DNA from: Woeseiaceae bacterium
GTDB lineage: Bacteria; Pseudomonadota; Gammaproteobacteria; Steroidobacterales; Woeseiaceae
Direction of reading: 5' to 3'
DNA: 64,000 nucleotides
Assembly (NCBI GenBank): GCA_030065915.1
Contig: JASJCQ010000003.1
Span: 248,001 to 312,000, forward strand
In this document: in pieces, positions 1-7,780 of the stretch
How positions within the stretch are numbered: position 1 is the first letter of the stretch
Layout of the letters: the number at the start of each line of letters is the position of its first letter
Notes under the pieces: generated by a model
Told to the model about the DNA's origin: nothing
Database searches by the model: none
Seen by the model: the letters and a program-made list of their open reading frames with translations, nothing else
Program-made: the position numbers and the translations under genes

Positions 1-2
1 CC

Positions 3-461
3 GCCGACCTGATCGCCCAGATGGCCGACCGCTGTTACCTCGAGAAATGCCGCGATCGCCTGTATCGCGAGTTCGTCCTGGGCGGCGTCGCCGTTGAGAA
101 CACCAAGCCGGGTGAATACAAGGTCCGCTATACATCCGGTGAGGACCTGTTGAAAAAGACGCCGTTTTTCTACCAGCAGGTCAGCCGGGACCGATTGAAC
201 CTGAAATTCAATCGATCGTATCGATACATGGAGGTCGTATTTGACGGCCGGAATCCATACATCGACGCTATCCGCGCCAACATGACGCACCTGATCCGCA
301 TCATCCAGTCGGGCGACTGGTCACAGCTTCGACGCAAGCCACCCTTTTTCCTGGGCGTCATGGCGTCTGCGAAAGAGGTTGAACAACTCGTCAAGAGCCA
401 GCTGAGCACCTACAAGGGCCGCCTGATCGAGTCGCAGCACCCTCTGTTCATGCCGGTCTGA
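3..461 (+). CDS. C-terminal part of an unrecognised protein (partial at window edge)
   Basis: The reading frame is open from the first bases of the window to a TGA at 459-461. The first in-window ATG (position 21) is therefore probably internal and the true start lies upstream. The visible part is about 150 residues, soluble, and rich in Arg, Lys and aromatic residues, with no signal peptide or membrane segment. I do not recognise a family. Amphipathic helical stretches near the C-terminus (around DAIRANMTHLIRII and AKEVEQLVKSQLS) are visible. It converges on the minus-strand membrane protein that ends at 474. Coding status is likely because of the uninterrupted frame and the typical composition, but no function can be assigned. 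Confidence 0.6.
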   Translation, partial: ADLIAQMADRCYLEKCRDRLYREFVLGGVAVENTKPGEYKVRYTSGEDLLKKTPFFYQQVSRDRLNLKFNRSYRYMEVVFDGRNPYIDAIRANMTHLIRIIQSGDWSQLRRKPPFFLGVMASAKEVEQLVKSQLSTYKGRLIESQHPLFMPV

Positions 462-473
462 CCGGTTTCAGCC

Positions 474-1028
474 TCAATCCTTACTCTGGCGCCAGAGCCT
501 CAGCGCAAGGTACTGCCTTCGCGTCAGCCGCCGCATCGAGTAGAACGCAGCGATCGCAGAGGCAAACGCGGCGAAGATCGCATCGGCAGGCGTCAGCACC
601 TCGTCAAAAAACGTCGCCCAATCGAGCTGTGCGATATCAGCGAGTACGGTCAACGTACTGCTTTGCATCTCGCTGGCCGTGAATGCGGCCGCAACGATCA
701 GGTTGCCTACGATCGAGCCGACCAGCGCCATCGCCGCGGCAAGCACCGGAAACCTCCAGTCGAGGCCGAGTCCGGCGCGACGAACCGCCAGGCCTATGAA
801 CACGCCCATCAGCATCGTGAACCACGGGAAAAACTTGTTGATCAGCAGGGAGAACATCGCCCAAAGCACGCTGAAGACGACAACCGCCACGATGCTGGCG
901 ACGAAGGCAGCCGGCAGCGACTGGGCCTGTTCGAGACGGTTACCGATCTCGATGTCAGGCGGCGCTTCGGGATCAGGCTCGTGGCTCTTCCGGAGCCTCA
1001 AGACCTGGGGAACTTGTTCCGTTTTCAT
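474..1028 (-). CDS. Four-helix inner-membrane protein, unknown function
   Basis: 184 residues with an ATG start. A charged N-terminal tail of about 35 residues is followed by four hydrophobic stretches (about 38-62, 65-85, 92-115 and 145-165) and a basic C-terminus rich in Arg (MRRLTRRQYLALRLWRQ). That pattern suggests an inner-membrane protein with a positive cytoplasmic end. No catalytic motif is visible and I do not recognise a family. It is divergent from the quinone oxidoreductase gene at 1127, so the 98-bp gap should hold both promoters. No strong Shine-Dalgarno sequence precedes the ATG. Confidence 0.65.
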   Translation of the reverse strand: MKTEQVPQVLRLRKSHEPDPEAPPDIEIGNRLEQAQSLPAAFVASIVAVVVFSVLWAMFSLLINKFFPWFTMLMGVFIGLAVRRAGLGLDWRFPVLAAAMALVGSIVGNLIVAAAFTASEMQSSTLTVLADIAQLDWATFFDEVLTPADAIFAAFASAIAAFYSMRRLTRRQYLALRLWRQSKD

Positions 1029-1126
1029 GGGTTGTTACATGAGCCGCTGGTGATAGACTGGACTGCCGCGACGGGCGAAGGCAACGATACCGGAGCCTCG
1101 CCGCCAGCCGCAACCGGAGCTCATCG

Positions 1127-2110
1127 ATGCGCGCAGCCTGGTATGACGATTTCGGCCCAGCCGCCGAGGTTCTCGAAACAGGGAAATTGCCCGACCCTGT
1201 ACCGGGTGGAGGCGAAGTGCTGGTGCGGATACATGCTAGCGCGATCAATCCGTCGGATGTGAAGAAGCGCGCCGGCGCATTTCCCGAGTTGCTGGATGAC
1301 GGTTACATCATTCCGAACAGCGACGGCGCTGGCGTCATCGAGTCGGTGGGTGTCGGTGTAGACTCCTCGCGTGTCGGGCAGAAGGTGTGGGTCTACCAGG
1401 CACAACATCAACGTCGATTCGGTACCGCCGCCCAGTACGTTGCGATCGACAGCCAGCGGGCACCGAGGCTTGGCGATGACGTCGACTTCAAGATAGGCGC
1501 CGGCCTTGGCATCCCGGTCATGACGGCACACCGTTGCGTTTTCGCGGACGGAGACGTCAAGGACGAGACACTATTGATTACCGGCGGCGCCGGCAGGGTC
1601 GGTTACTACGCGATCCAGTGGGCCAGCCAGGCGGGCGCGACGGTCATCGCCACGGCCAGTAATGAGGATGATGCCGAGGCCTGCCTGGACGCCGGAGCAT
1701 CCCATGTCGTTAATCATCGTGAAGAAGATCTCGCGGCGCAGGTCATGGCGGCGAACAAGGGTGCGTGCGTGGACCGCGTCATCGACGTCGATTTCGGTGC
1801 GAACGTCAGGACGTCCGCCAAGGTGCTTCGGATCGGCGGCAAGATCTCAACGTATGCATCGATGCAGGAGCCTTACCCCCGCATTCCTTTCTACGAGATG
1901 ATGTACAAGGACATAACGATACGCACCGTTATCGTCTACGGGATGCCGGAGAGTGCGAAGGACCATGCCATCGCGGATATCGAGAGGGCCTTGTCAAAAG
2001 GGCGCCTCAAACATCGGACGGCCGCAACGATGCCGCTCAACGACATCGTGCGCGGGAATGAGCTTGTCGAGAGCGGCAAGGCGCGCGGCTCCGTAATCCT
2101 GACGATCTAG
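1127..2110 (+). CDS. NADPH:quinone reductase-like MDR oxidoreductase
   Basis: 327 residues, the usual length for zeta-crystallin/quinone oxidoreductases of the medium-chain dehydrogenase/reductase superfamily. The N-terminal GroES-like domain contains a segment like HASAINPSDVKKRAG. The Rossmann domain carries the AxxGxxG-type dinucleotide motif GGAGRVGYYAIQWA near residues 147-160. The zinc-binding cysteines of true alcohol dehydrogenases are missing, which fits the zinc-independent quinone reductase branch. The predicted reaction is NADPH-dependent reduction of quinones or activated alkenes in the cytoplasm; the substrate cannot be told from sequence. The ATG follows a GGAG eight bases upstream. 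It stands alone, convergent with the DUF3187-type gene. Confidence 0.85.
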   Translation: MRAAWYDDFGPAAEVLETGKLPDPVPGGGEVLVRIHASAINPSDVKKRAGAFPELLDDGYIIPNSDGAGVIESVGVGVDSSRVGQKVWVYQAQHQRRFGTAAQYVAIDSQRAPRLGDDVDFKIGAGLGIPVMTAHRCVFADGDVKDETLLITGGAGRVGYYAIQWASQAGATVIATASNEDDAEACLDAGASHVVNHREEDLAAQVMAANKGACVDRVIDVDFGANVRTSAKVLRIGGKISTYASMQEPYPRIPFYEMMYKDITIRTVIVYGMPESAKDHAIADIERALSKGRLKHRTAATMPLNDIVRGNELVESGKARGSVILTI

Positions 2111-2120
2111 AACGCCGTCG

Positions 2121-3092
2121 TCACGGCCGGTAGCGAAGGCCTACGTTAAACGTGACGTCGGGCGCCGAATTCACCTTGATGTCCTCCGTAACGCCCAGGC
2201 CGAGTGACAGCCGGTCGGTGAGTTTTATCGTGCCGCCAAACGTCAGCGTCAACGCGGGTTCGCCGAGCGTTTCGATTTCAGAGTCATAGAGCGACGTGCG
2301 CAGCGTCGATTGCGCATTGAGTGCAAAGCACGGATGCAGCGCATAGGCAAAACCGGCCGAGAACTGCCAGACCACGTCGTTGTAGATGTCGGCCAGGACG
2401 TCAGGCTCACCGAGGTAGGTCACGTTTGCCCGGTAGAAGACGGAGAAGTCCGGGTTGTCGCCCGCAGCGATAATGTCGCCGGAGACGCCAACGCTGACGT
2501 CTGTACCGCCGCTGCCGAGCAGATCTTCTGCTTCGCCGGTAGGGAGTTTGACGCTTAGCCTCAAGGCGCGCTTGTGCTTGTCGGAGGACGCGAGGTCCAG
2601 ACCCGCAAAAAGGCGCACATCTCCGAGGCCCTGCGTGCGCTCCGTGAACGCCACGACATCACCCTCTGCCGTGCTGTACGTGAAGTCGAGGACGTCCTGT
2701 GGGCGATCGTCCCGCGTGCCTTCCGGCAGGCTGAAGATGTCGTGCCAGGTATCGATCAGCGAATCGAGGTTGCCTGCCTGGTGCATCACGTATGGAAGCT
2801 CTATGCCAACCTCCAGGCCGGGTCTGACACCATAGCGAACGTCGACCAGTGTCCTGATGGTCTCTCCATCGATGATCAGGGACTCGTCGCCCTCCTCCTC
2901 GACAATCGCATGACTCGCCGTGATGATGGAGAAGCCGGTGTGAAATCTACCGGCGGCCGCAAGTGCGCCGCCTTCCTCAATTCCAGGCAAGCCGAAGCCG
3001 CCTGAGAAAGGACCGGTGCTGTCCTCCGGCAAGACGTCCGCTGTCGACGTCGTGCTGACCGACAACGCGGCCAGCAGGAAAAGGTCTCGCAT
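2121..3092 (-). CDS. DUF3187-type outer-membrane beta-barrel protein
   Basis: 323 residues from the chosen ATG at 3092. This start is preceded by a clean GAGGAG and begins a signal peptide (MRDLFLLAALSVSTTSTADV); an in-frame start 24 codons upstream has no such support. The mature protein alternates short amphipathic strands, ends in an aromatic/basic stretch (VGLRYRP) and contains the features I associate with DUF3187 proteins (FGLPG near the N-terminus, ARYG-like strand, LPTG segment). It is therefore expected in the outer membrane. No transport substrate or partner can be named. Its own promoter should lie in the gap before the divergent gene at 3226. Confidence 0.75.
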   Translation of the reverse strand: MRDLFLLAALSVSTTSTADVLPEDSTGPFSGGFGLPGIEEGGALAAAGRFHTGFSIITASHAIVEEEGDESLIIDGETIRTLVDVRYGVRPGLEVGIELPYVMHQAGNLDSLIDTWHDIFSLPEGTRDDRPQDVLDFTYSTAEGDVVAFTERTQGLGDVRLFAGLDLASSDKHKRALRLSVKLPTGEAEDLLGSGGTDVSVGVSGDIIAAGDNPDFSVFYRANVTYLGEPDVLADIYNDVVWQFSAGFAYALHPCFALNAQSTLRTSLYDSEIETLGEPALTLTFGGTIKLTDRLSLGLGVTEDIKVNSAPDVTFNVGLRYRP

Positions 3093-3225
3093 CCAGTCGG
3101 CTCCTCGGGATTGAACTGTGTGTTGCATGCTGGCGCCCGACAGGGGCGCGGAAGCGTGAACCATAGCGTCGACACGCGCGTTTTGCTATGCAAACCTCGC
3201 TAAACCTGGCTACGGAAGTCGTTCG

Positions 3226-3993
3226 ATGAAGAAGATACTTGTCCTTTTATTGGTGCTGTCCCCGGCGGCGTTCGCGAGTGAGCCGGACCGTGCGTCGCTG
3301 ATCGCAGCCTGGGAAGCGTATGTCCGAGGCATGCCGTCCACCGCGAAACTCGAGTCACTCGGCGGCGACAGGTACGAGTTTTCCGACACCGAGCTCGAGT
3401 TTGACGGCGAGCTCAGGATCAACGGCGTCCTGATCCGCGCACACGAGACCTACGGCGTAGATACGGAATTCTCCCACTTCGGCATGATCGAACTGGAGCT
3501 CGTGGACCTGCCGCCCGAGCAGCTCGGTACCTATCTCTACTCTTACTGGCTGGCGGACCGCCAGACGCTGCACTATTCGACGGAGCGCGAAGGCTGGGTC
3601 GATCCGAAAGCGTACCAGCAAAGCTTCACATCGCCTGGCAGTGTCAAAGGCACATGGAGCCTGCTGATGTTCATGCTGGACTACGGCATCTGGATCCTGC
3701 TGGTCGCGCTGATCATCTCCGTCTTCGTTTTCCTGAATCGGCAGCAACGAAAATCGAAGTCCCTGATGGACGATTCCGAAGACATCAACAAGATGGCGCG
3801 CGAGAATATCGAGCGTGCCAACCGCCTCCAGGAAGAGACGGCAGACATCAACAAGATGGCGCGCGAGAACCTCGAGCGCGCTGAACGCATGCAGGGCGAG
3901 GTGATCGACATCGCGCGCGGCTTGCACGAGATGCAGAAGCAGAGTAACGAGCTGCTCGAACGCATAGCGAAGGCCACGGAGAATCGCAGCTAG
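3226..3993 (+). CDS. Exported, membrane-anchored protein with repeated coiled-coil tail
   Basis: 255 residues. A signal peptide (MKKILVLLLVLSPAAFA, cleavage after AFA) precedes a globular periplasmic domain of about 125 residues. One transmembrane helix follows (about 150-170, MLDYGIWILLVALIISVFVF), then a charged cytoplasmic coiled coil. The tail holds a near-perfect 22-residue tandem duplication: DINKMARENIERANRLQEE followed by DINKMARENLERAERMQGE (nucleotides about 3781-3900). I do not recognise the periplasmic domain. The topology (outside domain, one helix, cytoplasmic coiled coil) resembles sensors or scaffold proteins, but that is inference. It is divergent from the DUF3187 gene. Confidence 0.7.
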   Translation: MKKILVLLLVLSPAAFASEPDRASLIAAWEAYVRGMPSTAKLESLGGDRYEFSDTELEFDGELRINGVLIRAHETYGVDTEFSHFGMIELELVDLPPEQLGTYLYSYWLADRQTLHYSTEREGWVDPKAYQQSFTSPGSVKGTWSLLMFMLDYGIWILLVALIISVFVFLNRQQRKSKSLMDDSEDINKMARENIERANRLQEETADINKMARENLERAERMQGEVIDIARGLHEMQKQSNELLERIAKATENRS

Positions 3994-4011
3994 CGTCTGT
4001 ATGTTACCGCC

Positions 4012-4392
4012 TCAAGCGACTGGCGGCCTGAATACGACTCGGCCGAACCAGGCAGCGAAAAGGACGTAAGGTAGCGCGATCGCGATCAGAACAGGATCGG
4101 GATTCGCAACAGTCAGCTTAGCCAGCGTTATGGCACCGATCATGAAGTGCACGAAGTTCCCGAACGACAACGGGCGCGCATAGATCCCGCCAATCAAGAC
4201 GCCACGAGCCATCCAGTTCATCGCTGCGAGTCCGAGGTAGAGTGCACCGGCGATCTGGATCGCGGTCACCGGCCCCGGCGTCACGGCAGCCCCCATCCAG
4301 GCAAGCGTTTCCTGCGGCAGGAAAGACGCGATCACTCCCGCCACCGCCATTGCCAGGCTGCTGGCAATCATCAATACACGGGTCTCACTCAC
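4012..4392 (-). CDS. Small four-helix membrane protein, unknown
   Basis: 126 residues starting with GTG, preceded by GGAGAG nine bases upstream. Four hydrophobic helices are evident: about 5-24, 38-62, 75-95 and 98-118. There are no conserved catalytic residues and few charged residues; it resembles the many small DUF-type inner-membrane proteins of proteobacteria. It is followed at 4426 (upstream on this strand) by yjjX, with a 33-bp gap between the end of yjjX and this start. Co-transcription with yjjX is likely, but no functional link is known. Confidence 0.65.
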   Translation of the reverse strand: MSETRVLMIASSLAMAVAGVIASFLPQETLAWMGAAVTPGPVTAIQIAGALYLGLAAMNWMARGVLIGGIYARPLSFGNFVHFMIGAITLAKLTVANPDPVLIAIALPYVLFAAWFGRVVFRPPVA

Positions 4393-4425
4393 CGGTGTTT
4401 CTCTCCGATTCGGACCTGGCGCGGA

Positions 4426-4965
4426 TTACACCGCGCTATGTGGGTAGAGTTCATTCGCAAACGGCATTAGCGCCAGCAGCACAGTCTGCGCATAAACGCT
4501 CTCGCGCGTCAGCCTGCCGCCCGTCAGCAAACCAAAAGCGCCGCCACCCTGTTTGCTGTTCAGTGTGGAGAACACCCGGTCATTCGCTTCGCCGAGCTCC
4601 AGCCCCTCATCGACGAGCGCCTTGACGCCGGGGGGTAGTGGCAGACTCGGCGTTCGCGCCTGGCTCGCAAAACCGTTCCGGCCGCAGACGTGCATCCAGG
4701 CGAACGCTGTCAGCTGATCGTCGATGACTTCGATACCGCCTTCCAGCCCGACCCAGAAATCCGCGTCCGGCAGCTCCGTTCGGGCATTGCCCGCCCGGTT
4801 TGCGGCGCCCTGCCGGGTTTCGGCATCCGACACGGGCTGGTCCGCGACGCCGGATGCGACGTTCAGCGCGATGATCTCGATGTCTTCTTCCGGAAACAAC
4901 GTGGTGAACGCGTCTCGAGTCGCTGCCACCTTGACCGGGTTTTCAGAGGCAACGATGACTCTCAT
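4426..4965 (-). CDS. yjjX: Inosine/xanthosine triphosphatase (YjjX family)
   Basis: 179 residues from the ATG at 4965, which has AGAGGG at the right distance and begins with the family N-terminus MRVIVASENPVKVAATRDAF. An in-frame start nine codons upstream lacks this support. Conserved blocks include the NPVK nucleotide-binding segment, SDAETRQGAANRA, the DFWVGLEGG motif and the C-terminal GRLTRESVYAQ block. The family hydrolyses non-canonical purine nucleotides (ITP, XTP) to the diphosphates and cleans the nucleotide pool in the cytoplasm. Length and motifs match the family well. It lies in a run of minus-strand genes and is probably co-transcribed with the small membrane protein downstream. 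Confidence 0.9.
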   Translation of the reverse strand: MRVIVASENPVKVAATRDAFTTLFPEEDIEIIALNVASGVADQPVSDAETRQGAANRAGNARTELPDADFWVGLEGGIEVIDDQLTAFAWMHVCGRNGFASQARTPSLPLPPGVKALVDEGLELGEANDRVFSTLNSKQGGGAFGLLTGGRLTRESVYAQTVLLALMPFANELYPHSAV

Positions 4966-5001
4966 AACTCGCCCTCTTGTTCGGGGCGACAAGTCTACCG
5001 T

Positions 5002-5649
5002 CTACCAGGCCTGGCTGTGTATATAGCTGATCTTGTCCGAGATCGGTAAACGATAGAACTGTCGCAGTTCCGCCATCGCCTGCTCGTCGCTGTCGAGCAG
5101 CGATGACTGGAGGTGGTGGCAGAAACGCGCGGCGTAGTCGTTGGCGGCGCGGTAGCGATCGAGCGCTTGCGCATCGAGTTCATCGTGAAAGCGCACATTA
5201 TCGAACAGCCAGCTGTGCAGGTGCTTGGGCAGGTCGGTTTCCGATTGTTCCAGCGCGAGTCGCATGCTGCTGACGAACTTGTCGACCTCGCCCTGCAACT
5301 CCAGCTCCAGAAGGCTGAGCTTGCGATCCTGCCCGGCCTTGAATGCGACGCAGCTGAAGTGACTGATGCCCTCGAGGACCTTCCAAAGATCATCGAGACA
5401 CCCGGGCTTCAGCTCGTTGAGCGGGTCGGCGACGTTCAGCCGGTCGAGCATCTCGCTGTCGAGAAACAGGGACAACGCAAGACCGTCTTCGTCTTCGGCG
5501 ATGAACAAGGTTTCGTCGCTGCCTGCCAGCAACGCGTCCTGGCCGATCAGCTTTGCAAGCCCCGGGTCGGTAATGACGTAGTCCTGCACGTCATGGGAGT
5601 GATCCAGCTGATACGTCTCGCTCAGCCGCTGCTGAAGCTCGGACAGCAT
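5002..5649 (-). CDS. Conserved-looking cytoplasmic protein, unknown
   Basis: 215 residues, acidic, Leu-rich, with no signal peptide or membrane helix. It contains an N-terminal helical segment (MLSELQQRLSETYQLDH) and several HF/HLH stretches, but no motif I can assign. Its ATG overlaps the stop of the gene upstream (TGATG arrangement at 5647-5651), so translation of the two is almost certainly coupled. They probably act together; the function is unknown. Confidence 0.7.
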   Translation of the reverse strand: MLSELQQRLSETYQLDHSHDVQDYVITDPGLAKLIGQDALLAGSDETLFIAEDEDGLALSLFLDSEMLDRLNVADPLNELKPGCLDDLWKVLEGISHFSCVAFKAGQDRKLSLLELELQGEVDKFVSSMRLALEQSETDLPKHLHSWLFDNVRFHDELDAQALDRYRAANDYAARFCHHLQSSLLDSDEQAMAELRQFYRLPISDKISYIHSQAW

Positions 5650-6275
5650 CAGTGTCGTATCGGCCCGAGCGTATCGGCGATGGGTACGATCCCGTTCTCG
5701 CGCAGTTGTGCCTCGGCGCGCCGGCTACCGGTCTTCAGCCAGACTTCGTAGGTTCGGAGGATATCTACCGGCGAATCCTTGCCGCCGTCACGAACCTCGT
5801 TCAGCACATCAACGAGCACCTGGAACTTTCTCGCGAGCTCTCGATAGACGTCTGCGAAAGCGCTGCCACGCACGGTGCCCCGGACCTCTTCCGACAGTGA
5901 ACCGTAGGCGTTCTCGCCCATGTGAATGTAGTAGTCGACGTCGACGGCCTTTCGCGCGAGGCTGTCGATAAAGAAACCGCTGATAAACAGCGCGATATCA
6001 CCGATACGCTGCAACGCGTAGTTGCGTTCGTTGGGACAGCTTGTTTCTGCGGCATCGGCCAGCATCAATGCCAGCGGTCGAAGACCGTACACTTCGCCGT
6101 CGTCTTCGTAGAGATCTTCCGATCGGGCAAACAGTGTCAGCAAATTGACGACGTAGTGTGTCGCCTGGGGGTCTAAGGAAACGCGCTGCTTCGCGACGAC
6201 GTCATCAATCGAAGTCCGAAAGAAGTCCTTGAGGTTGTGCACTGGCACTACCCTGGTCTGCCCAAGTCCCTTCAT
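5649..6275 (-). CDS. Unrecognised cytoplasmic protein coupled to the next gene
   Basis: 208 residues from the ATG at 6275. GAGGAG lies six bases upstream; the alternative TTG two codons earlier falls between that Shine-Dalgarno sequence and the ATG, so the ATG is preferred. The protein is mixed alpha-helical with an acidic patch (SEDLYEDDGEVYG) and Cys-poor. I do not recognise a family. It forms a two-gene operon with the gene starting at 5649. The region upstream (6276-6778) must contain the promoter. Confidence 0.7.
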   Translation of the reverse strand: MKGLGQTRVVPVHNLKDFFRTSIDDVVAKQRVSLDPQATHYVVNLLTLFARSEDLYEDDGEVYGLRPLALMLADAAETSCPNERNYALQRIGDIALFISGFFIDSLARKAVDVDYYIHMGENAYGSLSEEVRGTVRGSAFADVYRELARKFQVLVDVLNEVRDGGKDSPVDILRTYEVWLKTGSRRAEAQLRENGIVPIADTLGPIRH

Positions 6276-6778
6276 CCTCAACTCCTCGCTGTTTGTCGTC
6301 TGTGCTGGTTTCCTTTGTCCGGGTCGAGTCCCGGCGGTAGTCGCTGTGACCGCTTATGCGGTCGGCGGTTGTAGTGTCGCAGATTATGTTTTATCGCAGT
6401 TCAACCATCGAACCTGTGACGAGGTTCACGATCGGCCTCGAAACAGCGAGTTTGCCGACACGAGACCGTAGTGTTCGCATCCGGGGGGTGATGCAATCGG
6501 GGTCGGTCCCGTGCCGGCGGGGGGGTTCAATGACTCGCCTGCTCTCTATGTAGCAAGTAGTGTGCCAAGATTTTGATGTACGCCAGCTGAACGCCAATCT
6601 CAATAAAAACAGTGATTTATGAAGAAATTGGAACAGGGGGCCTGGGCACCGCTGCGCCCGGCTGGTGCAGGCAGCGGCAGGAGCGCACCAAATAGAGACA
6701 CTCGGGCGGCCGGTAGTTGCCGGATTGGCCTTGTGCTAACGTCGAGCCACACGATCCAAGCAGCCGGGGAATTCAACA
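6276..6778. other. 503-bp intergenic region without a supported gene
   Basis: This stretch separates divergent genes at 6275 (minus) and 6779 (plus). The short open frames in it have no Shine-Dalgarno sequence, signal peptide or recognisable protein. One perfect hairpin is visible: GACCGC, loop TTAT, GCGGTC at 6348-6363. It has no T-run after it, so it is not a terminator and may be an operator or leader hairpin. The promoter positions are not clear to me. Confidence 0.4.
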
Positions 6779-7234
6779 ATGCCTGCAATGATAAAAACGC
6801 TCGTCGTGACCGCTCTCGCCACCGGATTGGCCCTCTCACCGGCCGTTTTCGCCGCAGAACACGGGCATGAAGAAGCTATCGAAGAAGCGGTCCAGAACTA
6901 TGTCAGCGCCATCTATGACGTGAAGCCCGAGCTCATCGACGAGAGCGTCAGCCCGAAGCTGCAAAAGCTCGGCTACATGCCGGCACAGGACGGTTCCGGT
7001 CTCGTCGAGGACTGGATGAATTTCGACCAGCTCAAGGAGCTGGCGGCGAACATCAACAAGGAAGGCATGTTCGACCCCGCCACGTCGGCGCGTGACGTCA
7101 CGATCCTGCACCACACGGACATGATCGCGAACGTAAGGCTGGATGCGGCCTGGGGCATGGACTACATCCACCTGACTCGCGAAAGCGGCAAATGGATGAT
7201 CATCAACGTGATCTGGGAGATGCCGTCCAGCTGA
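6779..7234 (+). CDS. Exported lumazine-binding-like (NTF2-fold) protein
   Basis: 151 residues. GGGGAA eight bases upstream supports the ATG. An N-terminal signal peptide ends near VFAAEHGHEE. The mature part, EAIEEAVQNYVSAIYDVKPE through GKWMIINVIWEMPSS, matches the putative lumazine-binding protein family, an NTF2-like fold with cone-shaped pocket. The ending xxWKIxxVxW is typical. The natural ligand is not known for most members, so the lumazine name should not be taken as function. It is a single gene followed by a gap of 137 bp with no clear terminator. Confidence 0.75.
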   Translation: MPAMIKTLVVTALATGLALSPAVFAAEHGHEEAIEEAVQNYVSAIYDVKPELIDESVSPKLQKLGYMPAQDGSGLVEDWMNFDQLKELAANINKEGMFDPATSARDVTILHHTDMIANVRLDAAWGMDYIHLTRESGKWMIINVIWEMPSS

Positions 7235-7371
7235 CGGTTTGAGGCGCCTGCCGGCACGGTAGCACCGGGCAGCGTCCGGAAGTCGCGTTCGCTCAGACCT
7301 GCTTCAGGCTCTCTAACGGTGACTGCCTGACGCCTGTCGAATGCTCGTTCATCTGGCGATGCGACGACACG

Positions 7372-7575
7372 TCAGTCAAGCAGGGCCAATGTCTGCTCGA
7401 TCAGTTCGCCTGACGGCGTCAGCTTGAAGCGCTCCAGGTCGAAACCAACGTAGAAGCTCCCGGTCTCGCTGGGGTCTTCCGTGACGACAATCTGCTCAGG
7501 GTTCACACGGCTCTTCGTGTGCTCGCTGAGAAGGTTGGCGATGCTGTCTTTCTCTGCGGCGTATACGATTTCCAT
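7372..7575 (-). CDS. Small acidic protein, unknown
   Basis: 67 residues from the ATG at 7575, which has a perfect AAGGAG eight bases upstream; in-frame codons further upstream lack this. The sequence begins MEIVYAAEKDSIANLLSEH and has a beta-alpha-beta flavour with an FYVGFDLERF strand. There is no signal peptide and no recognised domain. The strong ribosome-binding site and balanced composition are the main reasons for calling it real. Confidence 0.6.
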   Translation of the reverse strand: MEIVYAAEKDSIANLLSEHTKSRVNPEQIVVTEDPSETGSFYVGFDLERFKLTPSGELIEQTLALLD

Positions 7576-7780
7576 TCCGATCTCCTTGTGCCTTTGGCTG
7601 TCGATTCCCTCGACCACGCCTGCAGTCTGCGGGATTCGCCATTAACCAAAGCTGACCGGCATCTGAATGCTGCCTGAACGCCCGTTCGGGCCGAAATGGA
7701 GTATGGGCCAGGAACCACAACCGCCCCGTCCTCGCCGCATAGCCACGGCACCAAGGCCCGGCCGCCCGACGGCTCCGGGT

